Assembly (NCBI GenBank): GCA_035402645.1
Contig: DAONDQ010000030.1
Location: 1 to 26,425 of the forward strand
Direction of reading: 5' to 3'
DNA from: DAONDQ01 sp035402645
GTDB lineage: Bacteria; Cloacimonadota; Cloacimonadia; Cloacimonadales; DAONDQ01
Length of the DNA stretch: 26,425 nt
The notes under the pieces were generated by a model. It did not search any database, was not told where the DNA came from, and saw only the letters and a list, made by a program, of their open reading frames with translations. The position numbers and the translations under genes were made by a program. The number at the start of each line of letters is the position of its first letter. Position 1 is the stretch's first letter. Of this stretch, positions 8,781 to 15,999 are shown piece after piece.

Positions 8781-8820
8781 TAGAATCAATCAATAAAACC
8801 TTAATTGTACACGTCCTATT

Positions 8821-8864
8821 CCTCCCTTATGCTAAGGGAGGTGGCATTTATGCCGGAGAGTTAG
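8821..8864 (-). repeat. 44-nt DUF559-associated palindromic element, copy G2
   Basis: On the + strand it reads as a perfect 9-bp hairpin (CCTCCCTTA, loop TGC, TAAGGGAGG; 8821-8841), then a second hairpin GGCAT-TT-ATGCC (8843-8854), then GGAGAGTTAG. The TTA within GGAGAGTTAG is the complement of the DUF559 stop codon (8861-8863), so element and gene overlap. It is the inverted counterpart of G3 at the other end of the gene. Confidence 0.85.
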
Positions 8865-9247
8865 ATATATTCAAAATCCATTACATTTTCAGGTTCTTCG
8901 ATGAAAATACGAATATATTCCATGACTCCATCTAAATTCGTCAGCACATTATAATTCGTAAATCTTAATACTCTAATATCATGTTCCTTGAAAAATGCAG
9001 TTCTTTGAGTATCGTATTCTGCTTTTTCTTTTTCAAAATGCTGACTCCCATCAACCTCTATTACCAACAGTTTTTCTGGACAGTAAAAATCCGCAATATA
9101 ATGACCAAAACCGCTTTGTCTATAGAATTTCAGTCCTAAAAGTCTTTTATTTCTCAAACGTGACCATAGTTTGCGCTCAGCTACTGTTTGTTCTTTCCTT
9201 AGTTCGAGCCTTTTTCCTTTCGTCGAATGTAGATTAATAAGTTTCAT
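8861..9247 (-). CDS. DUF559 (Vsr-like PD-(D/E)XK) endonuclease-fold protein
   Basis: A 128-residue member of the DUF559 family, whose fold is related to the very-short-patch-repair/PD-(D/E)XK nucleases. The family hallmarks are complete: TVAERKLWSRLRNKRLLGLKFYRQ (split as AERKLW, LRNKRL, KFYRQ), HYIADFYCPEKLLVIEVDGSQH, and a final strand HDIRVLRFTNYNVL. Putative acidic/metal residues are E24, D73 in ADFYC and the E/D of IEVDG. The ATG follows AAGGAGG with a 5-nt spacer. Palindromic elements of one family flank it: G2 overlaps its stop codon and G3 begins 24 nt before its start. The gene sits between the helicase and exonuclease genes of an MrfAB-like pair, suggesting insertion. The biological role of DUF559 proteins is not established; activity is inferred from the fold. 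Confidence 0.88.
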   Translation of the reverse strand: MKLINLHSTKGKRLELRKEQTVAERKLWSRLRNKRLLGLKFYRQSGFGHYIADFYCPEKLLVIEVDGSQHFEKEKAEYDTQRTAFFKEHDIRVLRFTNYNVLTNLDGVMEYIRIFIEEPENVMDFEYI

Positions 9248-9271
9248 ACAACCCTCCTTTTCATAAAGAAT

Positions 9272-9315
9272 CTAACTCTCCACCCTGAAGGGCACCTCCC
9301 TTAGCATAAGGGAGG
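9272..9315 (+). repeat. 44-nt DUF559-associated palindromic element, copy G3
   Basis: CTAACTCTCC, then hairpin CCCT-GA-AGGG (9283-9292), then a perfect 9-bp hairpin (CCTCCCTTA, loop GCA, TAAGGGAGG; 9295-9315). It is the inverted copy of G2, with which it shares the large hairpin and the terminal GGAGAGTTAG/CTAACTCTCC, while the small hairpin has different but still paired arms. It is located between the DUF559 ribosome-binding site and the helicase stop codon at 9330. Confidence 0.85.
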
Positions 9316-9329
9316 AATGCAGAGTTGCT

Positions 9330-11867
9330 CTAAATAACTAACTCCAGCATTGCAAGGGTCTCTTCCTTTGCCCCTTCCCCATTATCGGCAACAGGTCCGG
9401 TACAGGCAGGGCAACCATCCCTGCATTGGCAGGATTGTATCACATGACGTGCTTCCTGCATGACCATATCATGTATCTCGTACATCTTCTCGCTCAAACC
9501 GATTCCCCCGGGTATCTGGTCATATAATATCACAGCAGGTTTCCCTTTGGCAACTGAAGCACTGGAACTGCCCATCACTCCTATATCCTTGATATCACAC
9601 ATCAGGTAAAGGGGAGCAAGATTTCCGAGTATATAGGATAGACCAGCCATCCCGCTCTGGATGTGCGCCTGCTGCTCAGCAAGCTTGTGGCACGAGGGAC
9701 AGAGGGTTGTGAGGTTGGGAAGCGCATTGGCTTCCTCCCTGTTGATGAACTTCCTGAATGGGATCTTGTGATGCACATCGTGGGGTCTGCCTTCTTCAGG
9801 TATATGGCAATTCTGGCACTCAAAGTTGTCTCTTGTACGAACCGCAAGACTGATTTCCTTCCATTTCGGACCATAATCGTTGGGATTATTTCTCCACTGA
9901 TTCGATTTTTCAAGCAGGTGAACCACATTATCATCAACCGTAAACCAATAACCATAAGTGATCAACTCTGTTTTCGGAAGGTCAAGTTCTCCATAACCAA
10001 GAACCTCATGGGAATACCATTTCAGCTTCTTATAACCTGTCACCTGGTTGGTGACCAATAGCTTTCCGTAATGAATGGACCCTCCCTGCACATGAGCCGA
10101 CTTTACCTCTTCTATGAGATCTATCTCTGTCGTACTCATCGGTTGTGTGTAGAATCCTTCCGAGAAAGGCTTCATCTGAACCGTATGCGTTTTCGTATCC
10201 ACACTCTCCACAAGGTAGGATTCACCGTCCTGCAGATACACTGCTTCAGGATGCACGAGCCAATAGACACTCTTGTCATCCACCTCACCAATGACATTCC
10301 CATCCACAATTAGATTGAATCTATCCAAGCCCGCATTTCGAAGTGAGATCTCATCTGCCGGATATTCCTCTGATTTCCAGAAATACTGGTCATTCGACTC
10401 GTATGCCTTCCCCATCTCCTGTAGAAATTCGAGGTATTCCTTCAATGATTCCTGTGGTAACGAACCGAACGCTTCATTCCCTGTGAAAGGCTTCTCGAAA
10501 AGCGCACATTGAAGATGCTGCATGAGAATGAAGGGATTATTGGGGTTCAGTAATGCCATCTCGGGAGAACCTGCAAACAGGAAGTCGGGATGTTGAAGGA
10601 TATACTGGTCGATCAAGCTGGCGGAAGCGATCATGAAGGCTGCAGAAGCTTCGGCTTTCCTACCGGCTCTTCCAGCCTGCTGCCTGGTCGCAGCAATTGT
10701 CCCCGGATAACTACATAGGACCACTGTATCCAGATTTCCGATGTCAATCCCCAGTTCCAGGGCATTGGTTGAAACAACTGTCGATATTCTTCCTTCCCGG
10801 AACCCTTTCTCGATCGCCCGTCTATCTGTTGGCAGGTAACCGCTTCTATATCCCTGCACCTTGTCCTTATCACCAACAGCATTCTGCAGGTAGGTAAGGA
10901 TCAGTTCTATCGCCTTACGTGCCTGTGCAAACACCAATGTCTGAAAACCATATGGGAATATGGTTTCCGTGACACGCACCGTTTCCATGATAACACTTCT
11001 TCGAATGCCTAGGTCTTTGTTCACAAAGGGAGGATTATAGAGAAGGAAGTGTCTCGCTCCCTGCGGAGAGCCATCGTGGTCAATCAAGTCAAAATCTTCT
11101 TCCAGGAGCATTGAAATGAACTCACGCGCATTGGATAGCGTTGCCGAAGTCAATATGAATTGGGGTTTTGCACCATAGAATTGGGCGACTCGTTTCAACC
11201 GTCTCAACACATTGGCAAAGTGAGAGCCAAAAACACCTCTATACATGTGGACTTCATCGATGATGACAAATTTCAGGTTGCGGAAGAATTCTGCCCATTG
11301 CGAATGATGAGGCAGTATTCCCATGCTGAGCATATCGGGATTTGAAAAGACAAAGTTGGCATTGGAACGAATGCTCTTTCGCTGCTCTGTGGGTGTGTCT
11401 CCATCATAAATACCGCACTTAGGAAATGCGAAGTTCGAAGTGCGAGGTTCGAAGTAGGGGTTTGCGTCAGCAGACCCACTCCCATACACCAACCTCAACA
11501 AACCACTCAGCTTCCCCTGCTGATCCTGTGCCAGGGCTTTGGTCGGGAAGAGGAAAAGCCCACGCACTTTTGGAAATGTTTGAAGTGTCTGCAGGATGGG
11601 AAGATGATAGCACAGACTCTTTCCGCTTGCGACTCCCGTCGATATGACAATATTCCTGCCTTCCATGACAGCTTTGTATGCTAGCTTCTGGTGACTGTAT
11701 ATAAGTTCTATTCCTGATTGCTCCAGAGCTCTTCGCACTGATTCATGCAGATGATGAGGAAGGTCTTCCCACTCTGCTTCCTGTGCTTTTTCTATGTGGT
11801 GCACGACAAAGCAATCAGCGAAGTCCTTGTCTTCCTTCAGATCGTTAATCAGTCTCTCTATATTCAT
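9330..11867 (-). CDS. MrfA/YprA-like superfamily 2 helicase with DUF1998 zinc domain and inserted HNH domain
   Basis: An 845-residue ATP-dependent 3'-5' DNA helicase. The helicase core has Walker A STGVASGKS (about 76-84), FPTKALAQDQ, YDGDTP, the DEVH box (204-207), SATLSN, and motif VI QQAGRAGRK. The C-terminal DUF1998 region ends in the four-cysteine zinc motif C-x-C-x3-C-x2-C (SCQCRDGCPAC, about 811-820), as in B. subtilis MrfA. Two features are unusual. An HNH-like zinc module lies at about 676-735 (ECQNCHIPEEG, DVHHKIPF, LPNLTTLCPSCH) between the helicase and DUF1998 parts. An insert of about 24 residues at 126-149 is encoded by repetitive DNA. The start is preceded by GGGGAAGG. It is divergent from the PLP enzyme gene across 143 nt. 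With the downstream exonuclease it probably forms a DNA-repair pair; the damage it acts on is unknown here. Confidence 0.88.
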   Translation of the reverse strand: MNIERLINDLKEDKDFADCFVVHHIEKAQEAEWEDLPHHLHESVRRALEQSGIELIYSHQKLAYKAVMEGRNIVISTGVASGKSLCYHLPILQTLQTFPKVRGLFLFPTKALAQDQQGKLSGLLRLVYGSGSADANPYFEPRTSNFAFPKCGIYDGDTPTEQRKSIRSNANFVFSNPDMLSMGILPHHSQWAEFFRNLKFVIIDEVHMYRGVFGSHFANVLRRLKRVAQFYGAKPQFILTSATLSNAREFISMLLEEDFDLIDHDGSPQGARHFLLYNPPFVNKDLGIRRSVIMETVRVTETIFPYGFQTLVFAQARKAIELILTYLQNAVGDKDKVQGYRSGYLPTDRRAIEKGFREGRISTVVSTNALELGIDIGNLDTVVLCSYPGTIAATRQQAGRAGRKAEASAAFMIASASLIDQYILQHPDFLFAGSPEMALLNPNNPFILMQHLQCALFEKPFTGNEAFGSLPQESLKEYLEFLQEMGKAYESNDQYFWKSEEYPADEISLRNAGLDRFNLIVDGNVIGEVDDKSVYWLVHPEAVYLQDGESYLVESVDTKTHTVQMKPFSEGFYTQPMSTTEIDLIEEVKSAHVQGGSIHYGKLLVTNQVTGYKKLKWYSHEVLGYGELDLPKTELITYGYWFTVDDNVVHLLEKSNQWRNNPNDYGPKWKEISLAVRTRDNFECQNCHIPEEGRPHDVHHKIPFRKFINREEANALPNLTTLCPSCHKLAEQQAHIQSGMAGLSYILGNLAPLYLMCDIKDIGVMGSSSASVAKGKPAVILYDQIPGGIGLSEKMYEIHDMVMQEARHVIQSCQCRDGCPACTGPVADNGEGAKEETLAMLELVI
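11427..11454. repeat. intragenic TTCGAAG-rich repeat encoding part of a helicase insert
   Basis: Within the helicase reading frame this stretch is made of near-tandem GCGAAGTTCGAAGT / GCGAGGTTCGAAGT units, translated on the minus strand as EPRTSNFAF. Such 'RTSNFA' strings look like repeat-derived peptide rather than helicase sequence. It lies between FPTKALAQDQQGKLSGLLR and KCGIYDGDTP, which follow each other closely in relatives as I recall the family. The frame is preserved. Confidence 0.65.
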
Positions 11868-12010
11868 TGAACCTTCCCCATATTCATTTCATGAAGAATA
11901 GGCATGTCCAGTTGTCAAATGAAATCCCACCATTAGTTAAATTCTCCTTGTCACATTTCATAGGTTCAAAAAAAGTCACTTTATGAATTAACTAACATAA
12001 GGATATAGCA

Positions 12011-13189
12011 ATGAAAAAAGATTCAAAATTCAATACTCGTCTCATCCATGCAGGGTTCAAGGAGAATGATGCCCTGGCAGTGGTTACCCCCATCTATCAG
12101 ACCTCCACTTTTGCCTTCAAGAATGCTCAGCATGGTGCTGATCTTTTTGCAGGGGAAGGAGAAGGATACATTTATACCCGGCTGGGAAATCCAACCATTC
12201 GTGCCTTGGAAGATGCTGTTGCCAACCTGGAAGGCGGATTCGGTGGAATCGCCGTTGCCAGCGGTATGGCAGCTGTCACGACCATCTACATGGGTCTGCT
12301 GGGAACCGGAAGTCACATCGTATCAACCGATGCCGTCTATGGTGCTTCACGCGGTGCCCTTGAAAAGCACTTCTCCCGCTTCGGAGTGGAAGCGACCTTC
12401 ATTGATACTTCGAATATCGAGCTGGTTGAGCCTGCATTCAAACCAAACACAAAGGTTCTCTTCATCGAGACTCCTGCAAATCCCACCATGGCAATCACCG
12501 ATATTGCCAAATGTGCCGAAATTGCTCATAAGCACGGTGCGAAACTGGTCGTTGATAATACCTTCTGTTCACCATACCTGCAAAACCCGCTGGCACTTGG
12601 CGCTGATGTCGTATTCCATTCCATCACCAAGTTCATCAATGGACATGCTGATGTCGTCGGTGGCGTGATCGTCACGAAAACGGAAGAAGATCACAAGCAT
12701 CTATACAATGTCATGACAACCATGGGACCGAATATGGATCCACACCAGGCATACCTGGTCAGCAGAGGTCTGAAGACCCTTGCTGTCCGTATGGAAAGAG
12801 CACAGGAAAATGCAATGAAGATTGCAGAATATCTTGAGAGTCATCCCAAGGTGGCATGGGTAAAGTACCCCGGATTGAAATCACATCCCCAATATGAACT
12901 TGCCAAAAAGCAACAGAAAGGTCCTGGAGCTATGATATCCTTTGGTTTGAAGGGCGGATTAGAAGCAGGCAGAACCCTGATGGATAATGTTCACTTGGCA
13001 GAACTCGCTGTATCCCTGGGTGGAATCGAAACCCTTATCCAGCATCCTGCCTCCATGACCCATGCAAAGGTCTCAAGAGAGGCAAAGCTTCTTGCCGGTA
13101 TCACAGATGAACTCGTGCGCTATTCTGTCGGTATTGAGGACGTGGAAGACCTGATTGATGATTTGGAAAAAGCGCTGAAGCTTGTGTAA
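12011..13189 (+). CDS. methionine gamma-lyase-like PLP enzyme (Cys/Met metabolism family)
   Basis: A 392-residue PLP-dependent enzyme of the transsulfuration family. Methionine gamma-lyase converts methionine to methanethiol, 2-oxobutyrate and ammonia; relatives act on cystathionine or O-acetylhomoserine. The PLP-binding lysine is K207 in HSITKFINGHADVVGG. The cofactor-phosphate segment YTRLGNPT and ASGMAA are present, and the active-site tyrosine is Y110 in VYGASRGA. The residue two beyond it, a cysteine (C116) in Pseudomonas and protozoan methionine gamma-lyases, is alanine (A112) here, so substrate preference is uncertain. Length and N-terminus fit the family; AAGGA precedes the ATG. It is a single gene, divergent from the helicase and convergent with the next gene across a strong hairpin. 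Confidence 0.85.
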   Translation: MKKDSKFNTRLIHAGFKENDALAVVTPIYQTSTFAFKNAQHGADLFAGEGEGYIYTRLGNPTIRALEDAVANLEGGFGGIAVASGMAAVTTIYMGLLGTGSHIVSTDAVYGASRGALEKHFSRFGVEATFIDTSNIELVEPAFKPNTKVLFIETPANPTMAITDIAKCAEIAHKHGAKLVVDNTFCSPYLQNPLALGADVVFHSITKFINGHADVVGGVIVTKTEEDHKHLYNVMTTMGPNMDPHQAYLVSRGLKTLAVRMERAQENAMKIAEYLESHPKVAWVKYPGLKSHPQYELAKKQQKGPGAMISFGLKGGLEAGRTLMDNVHLAELAVSLGGIETLIQHPASMTHAKVSREAKLLAGITDELVRYSVGIEDVEDLIDDLEKALKLV

Positions 13190-13198
13190 TAAGTATCT

Positions 13199-13228
13199 GG
13201 GGCGCCGATAACAAATCGGCGCTCCTAA
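13199..13228. terminator. GC-rich hairpin between convergent genes, probable bidirectional terminator
   Basis: GGGGCGCCGAT, loop AACAA, ATCGGCGCTCC form an 11-bp stem with one G.T pair (13199-13225), followed on the + strand by TAAAATTTT. It starts 10 nt after the PLP-enzyme stop and reaches the stop codon of the opposing gene, as expected for a shared terminator. The T tract is short, and a dispersed repeat of this form is an alternative. Confidence 0.6.
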
Positions 13229-15774
13229 AATTTTACCATTTTTCTGCTGATAACCTTATTTCCCGTCTTTACTTTCACAACATATACCCCTGAACCCATA
13301 ATATTACCTCTCTCATCACGCCCATCCCACGCGACCGCTGATTCTATGGTTGAAGGATACTCTTTCACCTTCTGCCCTCGGATATTAAAGATCATCACTT
13401 TTACCTTCTCATCTCTTTCCTTTGCCCATTGAATGGTACAGACACTACGGAATGGATTCGGGAATACCGAAATGAAATGCCTCGGTGGAGAAGCAATGTG
13501 TTCCTCATTCCCCACATACCCGCCATCTGAAATCACCTTGAATTCATCCAGCCCGAATAAACAGCAATCATACGACACGCATTGAATCGCTATATAAACA
13601 CTCATTCCATCAAATTCGGACAGGTCATAGGTGTATGAAGTCCATTGATTCGGAGCCAGGACATATGGCTCATTGCTAATCATGGTGAATGAATCAGGAA
13701 CAGCCAGTGTTCTGGAAACACCGACCCTGAACCTCTCCGCCCCATAACCCGTATTCAATGATCGTGCCATGAATGATAATATGGAATTCGTTCCCAGCCT
13801 CAATCGGGGTGGGATGAGCCAATCATTGTTAGGTGGAGGAGTATCCGGAAACACAGCCAGGAATTGATTTCCATTCGAGGCATGCATTCCTGTATAAGGT
13901 GGATTACACTGCTGTGGATTGAATACCAGGAACGATGAAGCCTCCCCTTCACCGGGAAAAGATGTCTCATCCAAACCGAAAGTGCTTTGCTGATCCGCAT
14001 CCAAACAGTACCAGGGTGTAGCAGGAGATAAAAATGAAGGATAAGATTCAAAGCTGTCATTCAACACAGGTGTACTCACAAGAATACAGGTCAAGCTTGC
14101 TGAATTGGATGGCAGCGACTCCTGACCATCAGCATTGACAGCACTCACAAAATAGGAATAGGATTGTCCCTGGTTCGCATTCGTATCGATATAGGATGGC
14201 TCCTGATTCGTTCCAAAATAATGGTAATTCCGGTAAATGTTGTATCCCAATGGCTGATATGTCCCCGGTGAGTTCCAATTCAAGTGCACTGTATTTCTCA
14301 CCACCTCTGCCGAGAGATTGCATGGAGACTCTATCGATGCAGATTCACTTTTCACAATGCGAATATCATCCAGAAAAAGGTCACAGTCCTGGTTTGAAAC
14401 AGTCGATTCTCCATAAAATCCTATCCGGAATGGTGCAGAAGGAATTGTAAATGTGATCACGGCATTCTGTTCCAGTGAATCAGGTGCTGTCCATTCCCGC
14501 AATATCACAGCATTTGCAAGACTCGTATCTGAATTCGGTAATAGAACGATCCTGAATTTATCATCTGCCCCAAATATTCCGGTTGTGATTGAATTCCAAT
14601 TGGTCAATCGGGTGCGAAACGAAATCTGTGCAGAAGTTCCTGATGTGCCTGAGATCAAGGGCGAAATCAGCCAATGGTAACAATCCCTACCATATATATT
14701 CAGTCTTGCCGCCCCATTCGTTGAATTCTGCATATTCCCGAAATATCCCCACTCCCAGCCATGCACCGTTTGTGTAAGTGTGGTTCCCTGTTGATAAAGA
14801 CCTTCCATTTTCATCCATTGATCCGGAGGAAAAAGATTCAGGTCGAAGCACTCTATAAATGGCAGAGATATTCCCACCAGGGCACCGGACGTGAAATGCC
14901 ATATGCCGCTATTCACGATCTGCGGACCATAATGCGCTTTCACCTGCCAATAGTAGGTTGTATTGGGTTGCAGGATTTCTGCGGCAGTCCAAGTGTTGGT
15001 TGTTAGTGAATCCGTCTTCAATACAAGCTGGTCAGTAGAAAGTCCCATATATAGCGCATAACTTTCTGCATTACATGACCATGAGAAGTGTGGCACCAAT
15101 TCGACACCAGTCATTCCATCCGCAGGATATGGATTCATCGGCTCCGAAAAGTCGGTGATCATATTTATCCTGATATTCGCTATATTTGCTCTCGGGTTGG
15201 ATAGAGCTGCCGGTGGTGGTGTTATAGGGTCAATATCTGCTATATCACTATGGCAATCCAACCCTCTTGCTCCCGTTACTGGAGAACAGAGGAATTTATC
15301 TGACATCGACACATGACCCGTTTGGTTTTCATCTACTGCGATGACCAGATTATGGGTGTTGTCATAATTGAAATAACTCGTAAGCGGTAAAGTAACCCAA
15401 CCATCTCCGGGAAGAGTTGTAGAGAAATCCGATGTGCTCCAATCTCCATCAAACACAAGCTGTAAAGAATCCAACGAAACCCAATCCGTATTGGATTGGA
15501 AAACAGTCCTGGAGGTCAGTCCCATATAAACCTTTAGATGATTCACATTGGAAAGAAAATCAGATGACACGATATGATATGGATAGGAAATCCTGTTGAT
15601 GACTCCTGCATGCTGAATCTCACTCTGCAGGTATATCACCTGGGAGTATGAGAAATTGAAGTATGCATCTACAGGTAAAGGCACATTATTGAGCTGACCG
15701 GAACCAATGGTGATTGTGATTGTATGAAGCGATTCAAAGCAAAATAACAGAAGCAGGCAAACAACCCATTTCAT
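13225..15774 (-). CDS. large secreted multidomain protein with fibronectin III, adhesin-like and FlgD-like domains
   Basis: An 849-residue exported protein. The ATG at 15774 (MKWVVCLLLLFCFESLHT, a signal peptide) is preferred over a GTG nine bases upstream because GGAG stands 8 nt before it. In order, it has an N-terminal beta-rich domain (about 25-210) resembling modules found before cleaved-adhesin domains; a fibronectin III-like domain (about 215-300, FSWSCNAESYALYMG...TTYYWQVKA); a jelly-roll 'cleaved adhesin/MAM-like' domain (about 305-485, ending DLFLDDIRIV); a second fibronectin III (about 490-575, LNWNSPGTYQPLGYNIYR); a second jelly-roll domain (about 580-765, NDSFESYP...FGLDEFKVI); and the terminal FlgD-like tail (VFPNPF, IFNIRGQKV, GSGVYVVKV). 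No protease or glycosidase active site is visible, so a surface or extracellular binding protein is most likely. Confidence 0.85.
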   Translation of the reverse strand: MKWVVCLLLLFCFESLHTITITIGSGQLNNVPLPVDAYFNFSYSQVIYLQSEIQHAGVINRISYPYHIVSSDFLSNVNHLKVYMGLTSRTVFQSNTDWVSLDSLQLVFDGDWSTSDFSTTLPGDGWVTLPLTSYFNYDNTHNLVIAVDENQTGHVSMSDKFLCSPVTGARGLDCHSDIADIDPITPPPAALSNPRANIANIRINMITDFSEPMNPYPADGMTGVELVPHFSWSCNAESYALYMGLSTDQLVLKTDSLTTNTWTAAEILQPNTTYYWQVKAHYGPQIVNSGIWHFTSGALVGISLPFIECFDLNLFPPDQWMKMEGLYQQGTTLTQTVHGWEWGYFGNMQNSTNGAARLNIYGRDCYHWLISPLISGTSGTSAQISFRTRLTNWNSITTGIFGADDKFRIVLLPNSDTSLANAVILREWTAPDSLEQNAVITFTIPSAPFRIGFYGESTVSNQDCDLFLDDIRIVKSESASIESPCNLSAEVVRNTVHLNWNSPGTYQPLGYNIYRNYHYFGTNQEPSYIDTNANQGQSYSYFVSAVNADGQESLPSNSASLTCILVSTPVLNDSFESYPSFLSPATPWYCLDADQQSTFGLDETSFPGEGEASSFLVFNPQQCNPPYTGMHASNGNQFLAVFPDTPPPNNDWLIPPRLRLGTNSILSFMARSLNTGYGAERFRVGVSRTLAVPDSFTMISNEPYVLAPNQWTSYTYDLSEFDGMSVYIAIQCVSYDCCLFGLDEFKVISDGGYVGNEEHIASPPRHFISVFPNPFRSVCTIQWAKERDEKVKVMIFNIRGQKVKEYPSTIESAVAWDGRDERGNIMGSGVYVVKVKTGNKVISRKMVKF

Positions 15775-15813
15775 AGAACACACTCCAATCCTGATAATTA
15801 CGATATTGAACTT

Positions 15814-15842
15814 TTCATAATCATATTAATATGGGGTGTCAA
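15814..15842 (-). promoter_or_regulatory. putative sigma70-type promoter for the secreted protein gene
   Basis: On the minus strand TTGACA (15837-15842) is followed after 17 bp by TATGAA (15814-15819). The -35 is a perfect match and the -10 matches four of six. The predicted start near 15807 leaves a leader of about 33 nt. The remaining gap up to 15999 holds no gene or repeat that I can support. Confidence 0.5.
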
Positions 15843-15999
15843 GGAATATTTAAGCTACTCTTTAAACACTACCCCTCCATCACCCCAGGATCACCGCACC
15901 CTCAAGCGAAAATGGAATGGTTTTGCTTTCGTTTTGTGATTCTTCTTTCGGAGTTGGTTTTAAAGATGGCTCTTTGTTATTCTATGAGAAGCTTTCTGT

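Noticed and set aside
8787..8800. AATCAATCAATAA motif shared between RAYT A-unit loops and the G1-G2 spacer
   Set aside because: Short, low-complexity, A/T-rich match with no shared flanks; likely chance.
15843..15999. Small gene or RNA between the secreted protein and radical SAM genes
   Set aside because: Short + strand frames here lack ribosome sites and run into the radical SAM gene; no stable conserved structure was seen.
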